A DNA stretch of 64,000 bases from Actinosynnema sp. ALI-1.44 (GCF_001984155.1 NZ_MTQO01000054.1:620001-684000), one strand, 5' to 3'; positions 20,080-30,005 are shown, counted from the stretch's first letter. The notes: generated by a model not told the origin, from the sequence alone. Made by a program: numbers and translations.

Positions 20080-21140
20080 AAACCGCCCTCACGCGCCTGG
20101 TCGGCGTCGAGCACCCGGTGGTGCAGACGGGGATGGGGTGGGTCGCCGGGCCGCGGCTGGTCGCGGCGAGCGCGGCGGCGGGCGGGCTCGGCATCCTGGC
20201 ATCGGCGACGATGACCTACGAGGAACTCGAAAAAGCCATCCAGGAGACCAAAAGCCGGACAGACAAGCCGTTCGGCGTCAACCTCCGGTCGGACGCGGTC
20301 GACGCGGACGCCCGCATCGACCTGCTGATCAGGGAACGGATCCGCGTCGCGTCCTTCGCGCGGGCACCGAAAGCTGACCTGATCAAGAAGCTCAAGGACG
20401 CCGGAACGCTGGTGATCCCGTCGGTCGGCGCGGTCCGGCACGCCGAGAAAGTCGCCGCGTGGGGCGCGGACGCGGTGATCGCCCAGGGCGGTGAAGCGGG
20501 CGGCCACACCGGTTCGGTCGCGAGCACCCTGCTGATCCCGTCCGTTGTGGACGCGGTGGACATCCCCGTCATCGCCGCCGGGGGCTTCTTCGACGGCCGT
20601 GGCCTGGCCGCCGCCCTGGCCTACGGCGCGGCGGGAATCGCGATGGGCACACGATTCCTGCTGACCAAGGAAAGCACAGTGCCAGACGAGGTCAAGCAGC
20701 TCTACCTCGGCAAAGGCCTGGACGGCACGGTCGTCACCACGCGTGTGGACGGCGTGCCGCATCGGGTCCTGAGGACCGAACTGGTCGAGAAACTGGAGAA
20801 ATCCGGGCGGTTCAGGGGGCTCCTGACCGCCGTGGCCAACGCGGCGCGGTTCAAGAAGCTCAGCGGCCTGTCGTGGTCGTCGATGGCCCGCGAGGGCTGG
20901 TCGATGCGCCGGGACACGCCACTGGCGCAGGTGATCATGGCAGCGAACACGCCCGTGTTGTTGCGTGCCGGTCTGGTCGAAGGCCGGACGGACGCGGGCG
21001 TGCTGGCCGCCGGGCAGGTCGTCGGCCGCCTGGACGACCTGCCCGCGTGCGCCGACGTGATCAGGAAAACCGTCGCCGAAGCCGAAGCGGTCCTAGCCAA
21101 GCTCGGGCAGGCGAGCCTGGTACAGCCAAGCGGTGAATAG
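20076..21140 (+). CDS. ipdC: IpdC, NMO-fold flavin oxidoreductase of HIP-CoA degradation
   Basis: A 354-residue FMN protein of the nitronate monooxygenase/2-nitropropane dioxygenase fold (Rv3553-like), which desaturates a hydroxylated HIP-derived CoA ester before ring opening. Landmarks: HPVVQTGMGWVAGPRLVAAS, AVIAQGGEAGGHTGSVAS (phosphate loop), IPVIAAGGFFDGRGLAAAL and GIAMGTRFLLTKES. GTG start overlaps the ipdB stop. Its last 48 bases overlap the 3' end of the convergent M1 peptidase gene, marking the junction with an unrelated block. Confidence 0.9.
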   Translation: MKTALTRLVGVEHPVVQTGMGWVAGPRLVAASAAAGGLGILASATMTYEELEKAIQETKSRTDKPFGVNLRSDAVDADARIDLLIRERIRVASFARAPKADLIKKLKDAGTLVIPSVGAVRHAEKVAAWGADAVIAQGGEAGGHTGSVASTLLIPSVVDAVDIPVIAAGGFFDGRGLAAALAYGAAGIAMGTRFLLTKESTVPDEVKQLYLGKGLDGTVVTTRVDGVPHRVLRTELVEKLEKSGRFRGLLTAVANAARFKKLSGLSWSSMAREGWSMRRDTPLAQVIMAANTPVLLRAGLVEGRTDAGVLAAGQVVGRLDDLPACADVIRKTVAEAEAVLAKLGQASLVQPSGE

Positions 21141-22376
21141 GTCGCCGAGCGGGCGCGGCGAATGCCGCTGCGCGTGCTGCGTGAAGTCCTCGATGGACAC
21201 CGAGCCGTGCCGGTTCTGGGTGGTCCAGTCCCGCAGCATCGCGAAGAACGCCGCGTCGCCCAGCCGCAACCTCAAGGCGTGCACGGCCAGCGCGCCACGC
21301 TTGTACAGCAGGTCGTCGAACATCCGCTCGACACCTGGGTCCGCGAGCACGAGATCCTGCGGCAGCTTGGCGATCCTCGTCCACGTCGCCCTGGCCAACG
21401 CGTCGGCGGACTGACCACCGGAAGCCTGCGACCACAGCCATTCCGAATAAGCGGCGAAGCCCTCGTTGAGCCAGATCTGCCGCCAGTCCGCGATGGACAC
21501 GCTGTTGCCGAACCACTGGTGCGCCAACTCGTGCGCCACCAGGCGCTCGTAGCCACGACGGCCGTCGACGTGGTTGGCGCCGAAGATCGACATCCCCTGT
21601 GCCTCGATCGGGATGTCCAGATCGTCGTCGGTGACGACGACGGTGTAGGCGCTGAACGGGTACGGCCCGAACATCCGCTCGAACGCGATCATCATGTCGG
21701 TCTGCCTGCCGAAGTCATGCGCGTACCCCTCCATGAGGCGCAAGGGGTACGCGGCACGCATCGGCACGCGTTCGTCGGCACGCTCCAAGTACTCGTAACG
21801 TCCGATCTGAATGGTGGCGAGATACGTCGCCATCGGCTCGAGTTGCAGGTACACCCACGTGGTGGTCGACGCCGACACCCGGCCGTCGATCAGGTCACCG
21901 TTCGCGACGACGCGGTACGGTGACCCGGTCGTCACCGAGATCCGATATGTCGCTTTGTCGCTGGGGCGGTCGTTGCACGGGAACCACGACGGAGCACCGA
22001 CAGGCTGACTGGCCACCAGCACGCCGTCCTCCAGGTGATCCCAGCCCAGCTCACCCCAGTGCCTGGTGTTGATCGGTGTGGGGTTGCCGACGTAGCGCAC
22101 CTCCGCTGTGAACTGCTGCCCGGCGGCGATCTTCGCCTGCACGGCCAGTTTGTGCGCGCGGTGAGCGAAGCGGGCAGGCCTGCCGTCCACCGTTACCCGG
22201 TTCACCTTGAACATGCCGAGGTCCAGCGTGAACCGGGTGAGCGCGGTGGTGGCCACCGCCGTGATCTTCGCTCTACCGGACAGTCTGCCCGCACCGACCC
22301 GGTAGTCCAGTTCCAGGTCGTAGTGCTCAACGTGGTAGCTCAGGTCACCGTGAGCCGGCAGGTACGGGTCGATCAC
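21093..22376 (-). CDS. M1-family zinc metallopeptidase, candidate poly-lysine hydrolase
   Basis: A 427-residue soluble M1 aminopeptidase without a signal peptide. The zinc site is complete: HELAH at 282-286 and Glu305 in LNEGFAAY, 18 residues downstream; the usual GAMEN motif is replaced by EAQGMS at about 258-263. It lacks the large C-terminal helical domain of full-length M1 enzymes. Its GTG start overlaps the stop of the Pls-type NRPS (GTGA). In Streptomyces albulus an M1-type aminopeptidase degrades poly-epsilon-lysine, so this gene may cleave the polymer of its partner (inference). Confidence 0.85.
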   Translation of the reverse strand: MIDPYLPAHGDLSYHVEHYDLELDYRVGAGRLSGRAKITAVATTALTRFTLDLGMFKVNRVTVDGRPARFAHRAHKLAVQAKIAAGQQFTAEVRYVGNPTPINTRHWGELGWDHLEDGVLVASQPVGAPSWFPCNDRPSDKATYRISVTTGSPYRVVANGDLIDGRVSASTTTWVYLQLEPMATYLATIQIGRYEYLERADERVPMRAAYPLRLMEGYAHDFGRQTDMMIAFERMFGPYPFSAYTVVVTDDDLDIPIEAQGMSIFGANHVDGRRGYERLVAHELAHQWFGNSVSIADWRQIWLNEGFAAYSEWLWSQASGGQSADALARATWTRIAKLPQDLVLADPGVERMFDDLLYKRGALAVHALRLRLGDAAFFAMLRDWTTQNRHGSVSIEDFTQHAQRHSPRPLGDLFTAWLYQARLPELG

Positions 22377-25300
22377 GACCTAAAAGTAGGCCACGCGGAG
22401 ATCGGATTGCCCAGCCACCTGGTGTCGGCTGGGACACCTTCGCCGCGCATGACGAGCGAAGCCGGACCGATCGTGGTGCGGGCGCCGACCTTCGCACCGG
22501 GCAGGATGATGCCGTGCGGGCCCAGCGTCGAGCCGTCGTCCATCAACACCTCGGACATGCTCATGATCCGGTCGTGGAACAGGTGCGTCTGCAGCACGCA
22601 GCCGCGGTTGACGCTGACGCCGTCGCCCAACGACACCAGGTCCGCCTCGGGCAGCCAGTACGTATCGAGGTAGACGCCCTTGCCGATCTTCGCACCCATG
22701 GTGCGCAGCCAGCCGGTGAGCAGCGGGGTGCCGGTGGCCGACGTGACCAGCCACGGTCCGGCGAGCACCTCGACGAACGTGTCCGCAAGCTCGTTGCGCC
22801 ACACGAACGAGCTCCACAGCGGATGCTCGACCGCGCGGAACCGCCCGACAAGCAACCATTTCGCGGCCGTGGTCACCGCGCACGCGACGAGCCCGGCGCC
22901 GAACAGCACACCGCCTGACAGCAGTGCGGCCACTGCCCAGCCGAACTGCAGGACGAGACCGTTGAACGCGGCCAACGCGAGCACGGCCAACGCGACACCT
23001 GCCATCACAGGGATGACACGGCACAACTCGACCAACGCGCGGGCGAGCACGAGTCGCTTCGGCGGATCGAACGTTCGGCTGTCGTCGCTCTCGGCCACGG
23101 TCCGCCGCAGTTTCATCGGCGGCATACCGAGCCACGACGAACCCGCCTTGGCACGCTTCGGCGTCGCGGACAGGACACCCACCAGACCGCCGTTCGGGAC
23201 GGCACGGCCAGGCGCGGTCATCCCCGAGTTGCCGAGGAACGCCCGCTTGCCGACGCGTGCCTCACCGATACGCACCCAGCCACCGGCCAGCTCGTACGTG
23301 GCGACCATGGTGTCGTCGGCGAGGAAGGCGCCGTCGCGGATGGTCGTCATCTTCGGGATGGCCAGCACGGTCGACGCCTCCACGCGACGGCCGACCTTCG
23401 CCCCGAGCAGCCGCAGCCACACCGGCGTGAACAAGCTGGCGTACATCGGGAACAGCAGGATCCGGGACAGGTCCATCAGGCGCTCGGTCGCCCAGGCCTG
23501 CCAGCCGATCCGGCTGTGCACCGGGTGGTGCCCGGCGCGCAGCCCGACACCGAGCAACCGCACGGACACCAGGATCAGCGCGGCGAAGCTGCCCATGGCG
23601 GCGATTGTCGCCAGCGGCACGGCCAGCAGGACGCTCGACAGGCCACCGTCGACGAACGCCGACAGCACCAGCAAGCCCGGCACGGCACCGAGGACCGGGT
23701 ACATGCCCATCAGCAGTGACGTGATGCCGTACGCGATGACCCAGCGCAGTTTGCGCGGTGCACGCGCTGACGGCCACGACCGCCCAGGCTTGCCGGACCT
23801 CACCGCCGGAGCCCCGGCCCAACGCTGCCCCGGGCGGACCGCGCCCATCACAGCCGAGCCTGGGGCGATCTCGGCGCGCTTGCCGACGCGAGCGCCGGGG
23901 AACAGCGTGCTGCGGGCGCCGACCACGGCACCGGCACCGATCCGGATCTTGCCGATGTGCAGGCGGTCGCCGTCCATCCAGTAGCCGCTCAGGTCGACCT
24001 CTGGTTCCACCGCGCTCGCCTTGCCGAGCTTGAGCATCCCGGTCACCGGCGGCACCGAGTGCAGGTCGGCGTCACGGCCGATCCTGGCCCCGAGCGCGCG
24101 GGCGTAGTACGTGATCCACGGCGCACCGGACAGGTTCGACACGCCGGTCAGCCCGGCGATCCGCTCGGCCGTCCACAGTCGCAGGTGGACGCTGCCGCCG
24201 CGCTTGTACTTGCCTGGCTTGAGGCCGCGCAGCAGCAACCGGGCGCTGCCCGCGGCGATGCCGAGGCGGCCGACGGGGCTGACGAACAGCAACCAGCCGA
24301 GCCCGACCCACCACCACGAGATGGTCGGCGCCCACGAGAACGAGAAGATGTTGTTGATCGCGGCGAGCGCGACAAGCCAGCGCGCGCCGACGAGCGTCAG
24401 CAGCGGCGCCATCAACGCGGTCGTCGCCACGGAGAAGCCGCGTGGCATCGGCTCGACAGTGCGGCTCGTGGTCGTGGCCACGCCCAGCTCGTCCAGGCGC
24501 TTGGCCATCTGGCCGAGCTTGGAGTGCTGGTAGACGTCACTCACCGACAGGCCCGGGTACTGCCGCCGGACGAGCGAGACGAGCTGCGCCGCGCCCAGGC
24601 TGCTGCCGCCGCGGGCGAAGAAGTCCTCGTCCAGCTTCTCCACGCCGATGCCGAGGATCTCGGTCCACTGCTCGGCCAGCCAGCCCGCGGTACCGGACAG
24701 GCCGGTCGTGACGGTCTTCAGCGGCCACGGCAGCGCGTTGCGGTCCACCTTGCCGGACGTACGGGTCGGCAACGTGTCGACGACCGCCAGCAACGGCACC
24801 AGAGCCGCGGGCAGGGCCGTCCTGAGCCGCTCCAGCGCGTCGGCCTGGTCGAAGTTCTCGGCGACGACGTAACCGACGAGCACCTGGTTGCCGGCCTTGG
24901 TCTTGCGCACGGCGGCAGCGGCACCGGCCACGCCGGGCAACGCCTGGAGTGCCGCGTCGACCTCGCCCAGTTCGATCCGGCGTCCGCCGAGCTTGACCTG
25001 CTCGTCGGCGCGGCCGATGAACAGCAGACCTTCGGCCTCGGCTTTGACCAGGTCACCACTGCGGTACGCGCGCTCCCAGCCAAGCGACTCCAGCGGCGCG
25101 AACTTCGCGGCGTCCTTCTCGTGGTCCAGGTAGCGGGCCAGGCCGACGCCACCGATCACGAGCTCGCCGATCTCGCCCATCGGCACAGGGCGGCCCTGCT
25201 GGTCGACGACGGCGAGGTCCCAGCCGTCCAGCGGCAGGCCGATGCGGACGGGGCCTTCACCGGTCAGCTGCGCGGCGCACGCGACGACAGTGGCCTCGGT

Positions 25301-26215
25301 CGGGCCGTAGGTGTTCCACACCTCTCGACCTTCGACGGCCAGACGTTCGGCCAGCTCAGGCGGGCACGCCTCGCCGCCGAAGATGAGCAGCCGGACCTCG
25401 TCGAGCGCCTCGACGGGCCACAACGCGGCGAGCGTGGGCACCGTCGATACGACGGTGATCTCACGCTCCAGCAGCCATGGGCCCAGGTCCATGCCGGTAC
25501 GGACAAGCGCGCGAGGAGCGGGCACGAGGCACGCTCCGTGCCGCCACGCGAGCCACATCTCTTCACACGACGCGTCGAACGCGACTGACAGCCCGGCGAG
25601 GACGCGGTCCGCCGGTCCGATGGGCTCTTCCTGCAGGAACAACCTGGCTTCGGCGTCGACGAACGCGGCAGCGCTGCGGTGGCTGACGGCGACGCCCTTC
25701 GGGGTGCCGGTCGAGCCGGACGTGAAGATGATCCAGGCGTCGTCGTCCGGGCCGGGGCCCGTGCCGCAGCGCATGGGCGGGCTGAGCGGCCGGATCTCGC
25801 CCTGGGACCCGATGACGGCGCAGACCTTGGCCTCGGCCCAGACCAGTTCGGCGCGTTCATCGGGGTCGTCGGCGTCGACGGGGACGTACGCGGCACCGGC
25901 CGCGAGCACGGCGAGGATCGCCAGGTAGAGCTCGGCGGTGCCGGACTCGACACGGATACCGACGCGGTCGCCGACGCCGATGCCCTCGTCGGCGAGGATG
26001 TCGCGCCGGGCCTCGACCTCGGTCATGAGCTGGCGGTAGGTGAGCACAGCCGTGCCGTCGTCGAGAGCGGCGGCGTTCGGGTGCTGACGCGCGGTCGCTG
26101 TCAGGATGTCGACGAGCGTGCGCGTGGGCGGTGTGGAGCCGCCCGAGTACAGGATTGAGGGGTTCTCAACCGTTCCGGAATCGAGCAGCAGCTGACTTTC
26201 GTCCAGGACGGTCAA
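22373..26215 (-). CDS. pls: Pls/PosA-type nonribosomal peptide synthetase (poly-amino-acid synthetase)
   Basis: A 1280-residue membrane synthetase with poly-epsilon-lysine synthetase architecture. An adenylation domain (about 25-505) carries IIFTSGSTGTPKGVAVSHRS, NTYGPTEAT, RSGDLVKAE and TSGKVDRNAL; a carrier domain (510-575) carries FFARGGSSLGAA with the phosphopantetheine Ser near 539. The C-terminal 700 residues hold several membrane spans alternating with hexapeptide-repeat-like modules, and no canonical condensation HHxxxDG. Aligning by eye to GrsA gives specificity residues D214 A215 E218 S257 I278 G280 T302 V310 V311 K489, very near the recalled Lys code. TTG 26215 follows AGGAG; another TTG lies at 26233. 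Confidence 0.88.
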   Translation of the reverse strand: MTVLDESQLLLDSGTVENPSILYSGGSTPPTRTLVDILTATARQHPNAAALDDGTAVLTYRQLMTEVEARRDILADEGIGVGDRVGIRVESGTAELYLAILAVLAAGAAYVPVDADDPDERAELVWAEAKVCAVIGSQGEIRPLSPPMRCGTGPGPDDDAWIIFTSGSTGTPKGVAVSHRSAAAFVDAEARLFLQEEPIGPADRVLAGLSVAFDASCEEMWLAWRHGACLVPAPRALVRTGMDLGPWLLEREITVVSTVPTLAALWPVEALDEVRLLIFGGEACPPELAERLAVEGREVWNTYGPTEATVVACAAQLTGEGPVRIGLPLDGWDLAVVDQQGRPVPMGEIGELVIGGVGLARYLDHEKDAAKFAPLESLGWERAYRSGDLVKAEAEGLLFIGRADEQVKLGGRRIELGEVDAALQALPGVAGAAAAVRKTKAGNQVLVGYVVAENFDQADALERLRTALPAALVPLLAVVDTLPTRTSGKVDRNALPWPLKTVTTGLSGTAGWLAEQWTEILGIGVEKLDEDFFARGGSSLGAAQLVSLVRRQYPGLSVSDVYQHSKLGQMAKRLDELGVATTTSRTVEPMPRGFSVATTALMAPLLTLVGARWLVALAAINNIFSFSWAPTISWWWVGLGWLLFVSPVGRLGIAAGSARLLLRGLKPGKYKRGGSVHLRLWTAERIAGLTGVSNLSGAPWITYYARALGARIGRDADLHSVPPVTGMLKLGKASAVEPEVDLSGYWMDGDRLHIGKIRIGAGAVVGARSTLFPGARVGKRAEIAPGSAVMGAVRPGQRWAGAPAVRSGKPGRSWPSARAPRKLRWVIAYGITSLLMGMYPVLGAVPGLLVLSAFVDGGLSSVLLAVPLATIAAMGSFAALILVSVRLLGVGLRAGHHPVHSRIGWQAWATERLMDLSRILLFPMYASLFTPVWLRLLGAKVGRRVEASTVLAIPKMTTIRDGAFLADDTMVATYELAGGWVRIGEARVGKRAFLGNSGMTAPGRAVPNGGLVGVLSATPKRAKAGSSWLGMPPMKLRRTVAESDDSRTFDPPKRLVLARALVELCRVIPVMAGVALAVLALAAFNGLVLQFGWAVAALLSGGVLFGAGLVACAVTTAAKWLLVGRFRAVEHPLWSSFVWRNELADTFVEVLAGPWLVTSATGTPLLTGWLRTMGAKIGKGVYLDTYWLPEADLVSLGDGVSVNRGCVLQTHLFHDRIMSMSEVLMDDGSTLGPHGIILPGAKVGARTTIGPASLVMRGEGVPADTRWLGNPISAWPTFRS

Positions 26216-26467
26216 TCGAACTCCTGACGTCAAGAGGTAGGCCGACCGATAAGCATAACGAATCGGTGAACTGGCTGCGTTCAGATGTGGGCGCTATCTC
26301 CCGCGTGTCGCGCAGACATCGGATCCCACTCTTCCGGATCTAGACATCGACGGGTCATTACGGTGTGTTACTGGTGATTGTTGTTTGCTTCTGGTGGGTA
26401 CGCACAACCAGGTGCCCGCCGAGGCCGCCTCTACGCTGGGCTCCACCTGAGGGGATCGGAGCTCGTT

Positions 26468-27223
26468 GTGGCGGATGTCGTCCAACCACGTCATGTCCTG
26501 TGCGCCGTCGGGCCGGGCCTCGGCATCGGGGAACTCGAAGATGTCGTGCACCGCTCCGGCGGGCCGGAGTTCACGGTGGACCGGGAGCACTTCCAGAACG
26601 AATCGGATCCACGGATGGTGGCCGCGTTCAAGGCGTGCCTGGCGGAGGTCAGCTTCACCGACGAGGACTGGGCAGCTGTCGCCGAACACGACTCCGTGGC
26701 CTACGTGCTGTCGCCCCCGATGACAGCGGACACCTCCGTGGACGTGTCACGGCGTGTCCTCGCCGTGGCGGGCGCGTTGCTGCACAACGGTGTCACGGCG
26801 GTGAAGAACGAGAGCAACGGGCTGGCGCACGGCCGGGACCGTTGGCTCACGCTCGCGGACGAACTGGCTGACGCCGACGACGAGCTCGGGAAACTCGTGC
26901 TGCACAGCGCGTTCGTCAAACGGCTGATCTCGGACGACAGCCTGTATTACACCTGCGGCATGCACCTGCTCGGCGCACCTGAGGTCGAGATCGACGCCAC
27001 CGCGCGGGCCGGGACACCGGACGAGCGGGCCGAACTCGCCGACGGCGTAGCCGGCTACCTGCTGACCGAGGAGCGCGCCACCAGGATCCAGGACGGCGAA
27101 GGATTCCGGCTCAGCCCGCGGTCCCCGCGCTGGCTCATGCACCGGTATCCCTGCGACCGCTACGAAGACGGCGACTTCTTCCACAACCCCTACGGCGCCT
27201 GGCGACTGACTCCCAGCGACTGA
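26468..27223 (+). CDS. Hypothetical protein
   Basis: A 251-residue soluble protein that I do not recognise. GTG 26468 with GGAG seven bases upstream is preferred over an in-frame start 30 codons earlier. No signal peptide, membrane segment or clear catalytic motif; it is acidic with helical stretches (LADELADADDELGKLVLHSA) and ends in a segment rich in aromatics and charges (RYPCDRYEDGDFFHNPYGAW). It is transcribed away from pls and ends in a very strong terminator whose stem includes the last base of its stop codon. Confidence 0.65.
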   Translation: MADVVQPRHVLCAVGPGLGIGELEDVVHRSGGPEFTVDREHFQNESDPRMVAAFKACLAEVSFTDEDWAAVAEHDSVAYVLSPPMTADTSVDVSRRVLAVAGALLHNGVTAVKNESNGLAHGRDRWLTLADELADADDELGKLVLHSAFVKRLISDDSLYYTCGMHLLGAPEVEIDATARAGTPDERAELADGVAGYLLTEERATRIQDGEGFRLSPRSPRWLMHRYPCDRYEDGDFFHNPYGAWRLTPSD

Positions 27224-27257
27224 AACAGCGGCAGGCCACCCTGGCCTGCCGCTGTTT
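27223..27257. terminator. Strong bidirectional hairpin terminator
   Basis: A perfect 16-bp stem: AAACAGCGGCAGGCCA pairs with TGGCCTGCCGCTGTTT around a CCC loop. It begins at the last base of the preceding stop codon and lies 22 bp from the stop of the convergent M14 peptidase gene. A-rich and T-rich stem ends give a short U-tract in both directions, so it can serve both genes. Confidence 0.9.
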
Positions 27258-27278
27258 GGATCTCAGGTCACGCACGGT

Positions 27279-29789
27279 TCAGCGGCGGCGTTCCTTGTTG
27301 GCACGCGCCGAGTTGGTGCAGACTTCGCCGACATCCACGGTCTGCCCGCGGTCGGCGAACACATCGGCGATGCCGACGAGCTTGCCGTTGCGGTTGGTGC
27401 AGGTGAGGGTGTAGGCCTCCCTGGTGCCATACGTCGGCGGGACCGGCGAGGAGAACTCGACCCTGCCGTTGCCCCAGTCGTCCGGGTTGGCCGGGTCGAC
27501 CTGGTCGTAGTTGACCATCACCGCCGTGTAGTTGCCCGGCGGCGGGTCGAACAGGGTCGCCTTCTCCGACGTCGTGCCGCCGGCCGCGGACGACGTGACC
27601 AGTTCACCGGCCGAGTTGTAGACGAACAGGTCCCAGTCGGTCTGCGGGTTCGCCCACTGCACGATCACGTCGAACCGGCCGTTGTCCACCTCGGGCAGGC
27701 CCTTGACGGTGAACGGCATGCTCTCCGACACCGGGTTGCCCGGGTAGCCGGTGTTCTCCGCGGGCACTCCCGGCGGGTTGGCCAGCGGCGCCGCCGCCTG
27801 CTTCGGGCCCTGCGGCTCACGGCCGTACCGTCCGGCGACATACGGACGGGTCGACGGGTTGATCGACCACGCGAACCGCCCGCCGGTCGACGAGTACGTC
27901 GAGTCGAGCGTGTCGGTGACGTACAGCGGAGGTTTGGTCGAGCCGTCCGGCTGCAGCACCGGCGAGGTCGGCGTCTGGAACGTCTTGTGCAGCTTGAGCT
28001 GGTAGCCCCGTGGAGCAGAACCGATCAGCGTCGAGTGCGCCGCCGGGTCGGCCGCGTTGCCGAGCATGTCGAGGAACGCGGCACGGTTGCCGCCCTTGCC
28101 CGCACCGGCAGCCGGTGCCGTGCCGGTGTACTCGGCCACCACCGCGTTCTGGTACGCCGGGTGGAAACCGGCGGTGTTGATCTCGAACGTGTAGCCGAGG
28201 CCGCCGGTGGTCCAGAAGGACCAGTCCTCGGTCGTGCCGGTGGTGTCGTACAGACCCCAGCTCGGGATGCTGCGGTAGCCGTTGCGGGACGCCATCTTGT
28301 CGCCGAGGGCCTTGAGCACGGGCTCGTCCAACGGCGGGCGGGTGTCGGCGACGCCCGGCGGACGGAGGATCAGGTTGCCGGACGTGTGCAGCGTGAGCAG
28401 GTTCGTGACCTGCCGTTTCGACACGAGGTCGCGGATGTTGCGGGTCTCCGGCTCGGAGAACGGCCCGGCGCCGCGGAACGTCTCGCTGTTCCAGCCGACA
28501 CCCGCGCCGGTGCCGCCCCAGAACGTGGCGTAGTTGCGGTTCGGGTCAGTCCCGCGGTCCTTGCCTGCCGGGTTCGCCTTGCACACACCGGTGCGGAACT
28601 GCGGCGGCGAGTCGGATGCCTGGCAGTTCTTGCGCTTCATCTCGTAGTCGAAACGGGAGAAATCGCCCTTGGGCTCGGCCTCGCGGGAGATGGCGAAACC
28701 GTCGACGTTCACGACCGGCACGACGATGTTGCGGGTCTTGCCGACCAGCGCCTTGATCGCCGGGTCCCGCTGGTAGCCGTTGACCAGTTCGTACGCCCAT
28801 TCGATGGCGTGCTCACTGGCCGGCCATTCACGGGCGTGGTGCACACCGAGCATGAGGTTGACCGGCTTGCCGTCGGCGGCGTTGGTCACGTCGGTGGCGA
28901 TCTCCACACCGGTGACGTCCCTGCCCTCGACCGACGAGTGGTTCAGGACGAACGCCTTGACCAGCTTCGGGTTGCGGCGCGCCAGTTCCTTGAGTTCGTA
29001 CTCGTACTCGTACAGGTGCCGGTAGCTGGTACGGCCGGACGGCAGACCGGAAGCCTGGGTCCTGGCGGCGTACTCCTCGTTCTTCGCGGCGTCTTCCCGA
29101 GCGGTCCTCGACAGGTCCGGGTCGACCGTGGTCGACCGCATACCGCTGTCGCGCAACGTCTTGCGGTCGGCGTCGTCTGCCAGGACGACCTCGACGCCGG
29201 TGTCGTCGCCCTTCTCGGTGACGTCGAGCCCCAGCCCGAGGAGCTTGTTCTTGTCCGCGCGCGACGGCGTCTCGACCCGCACGATCTCCGCCCGCTGCGG
29301 CTGCTCCGGTGTTCCGCTCGCAGTGCCCTGCGGGGTCAGCGCGAGGAAGTCGATGCCGAGGTTGACCGCCCGTGCGGAGCCGGAGTACCGGCAGCCCTGC
29401 ACGACGAGCTGCTGTCCCTTCTTGACGAAGCTCTCGGCGAGTTCCCGGCTGCGCAACGCCGACGACGCGGCCACGACCTTGCCGGTCGCCTTGTCGAAGA
29501 CCGCGAGGTCCCAGTCCCCTTCCGCGTTGTCGCGCGGCGCGAGCCGGGCCTGGATCAACCCGTCCACGGTCGAAGTGACCTCACGCTGGTCGACCGCCTG
29601 CGCCCGCCGCGACTGGATCGACTCGTAACAGGCCCGGTTGGCCGACCCGCCGGCTCGCAGAACGTTGTCCGCCGCGGTCGCGGACGGCACAGTGACACCG
29701 AAGACCACCAGGCCGGCGGCCCCCAGCGCGATCCCCGTCCGCAAGGCCAACGGGGATCTGTGTCTTGACCCCATAGGTTCGCACCTCAT
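27279..29789 (-). CDS. Secreted M14 zinc carboxypeptidase (copy 1)
   Basis: An 836-residue secreted enzyme. A signal peptide (GIALGAAGLVVFGVTVPSA, cleavage near ATAAD) precedes a prodomain of about 230 residues. The M14 domain shows the zinc motif in GVHHAREWPASEHAIEWAYE, then RKNCQ, TDPNRNYATFWGG, LLTLHTSGNLILRPPG and the catalytic Glu in GYTFEIN. The C-terminal 200 residues are a prepeptidase-like beta-domain (DWDLFVYNSAGELV). ATG at 29789 or 29774 may start it. It is a tandem paralogue of the gene at 30479. Confidence 0.88.
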   Translation of the reverse strand: MRCEPMGSRHRSPLALRTGIALGAAGLVVFGVTVPSATAADNVLRAGGSANRACYESIQSRRAQAVDQREVTSTVDGLIQARLAPRDNAEGDWDLAVFDKATGKVVAASSALRSRELAESFVKKGQQLVVQGCRYSGSARAVNLGIDFLALTPQGTASGTPEQPQRAEIVRVETPSRADKNKLLGLGLDVTEKGDDTGVEVVLADDADRKTLRDSGMRSTTVDPDLSRTAREDAAKNEEYAARTQASGLPSGRTSYRHLYEYEYELKELARRNPKLVKAFVLNHSSVEGRDVTGVEIATDVTNAADGKPVNLMLGVHHAREWPASEHAIEWAYELVNGYQRDPAIKALVGKTRNIVVPVVNVDGFAISREAEPKGDFSRFDYEMKRKNCQASDSPPQFRTGVCKANPAGKDRGTDPNRNYATFWGGTGAGVGWNSETFRGAGPFSEPETRNIRDLVSKRQVTNLLTLHTSGNLILRPPGVADTRPPLDEPVLKALGDKMASRNGYRSIPSWGLYDTTGTTEDWSFWTTGGLGYTFEINTAGFHPAYQNAVVAEYTGTAPAAGAGKGGNRAAFLDMLGNAADPAAHSTLIGSAPRGYQLKLHKTFQTPTSPVLQPDGSTKPPLYVTDTLDSTYSSTGGRFAWSINPSTRPYVAGRYGREPQGPKQAAAPLANPPGVPAENTGYPGNPVSESMPFTVKGLPEVDNGRFDVIVQWANPQTDWDLFVYNSAGELVTSSAAGGTTSEKATLFDPPPGNYTAVMVNYDQVDPANPDDWGNGRVEFSSPVPPTYGTREAYTLTCTNRNGKLVGIADVFADRGQTVDVGEVCTNSARANKERRR

Positions 29790-30005
29790 CTCGCTCCACC
29801 CAGCTGACCGGCCGACCTTAAGTCACCGACGGGGTCGGCTGGGGCCGCCGAAAGTAGGCACTACCGACGGTGGTGTGAACAAGCACCGCTAGAGTTCCGC
29901 CCCGCGTGGCCGTGCTCGCAGGCAGGCACGGGCCATCGCATCCGCGCCTGCCCGGTCAACGCGGGAGAATCGGGCAGGCGTGGATGAACGGCCTATGTTC
30001 TCGCG

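Noticed and set aside
23957-25588. Open frame of 543 codons antisense to pls.
   Set aside because: Low-complexity Arg/Gln/Asp-rich product with no motif; explained by GC bias opposite a confirmed NRPS domain.
26234-26467. Searched for a regulatory RNA or operator between pls and the divergent unknown gene.
   Set aside because: Only a modestly AT-richer stretch was seen (26340-26400); no convincing dyad or riboswitch-like structure.
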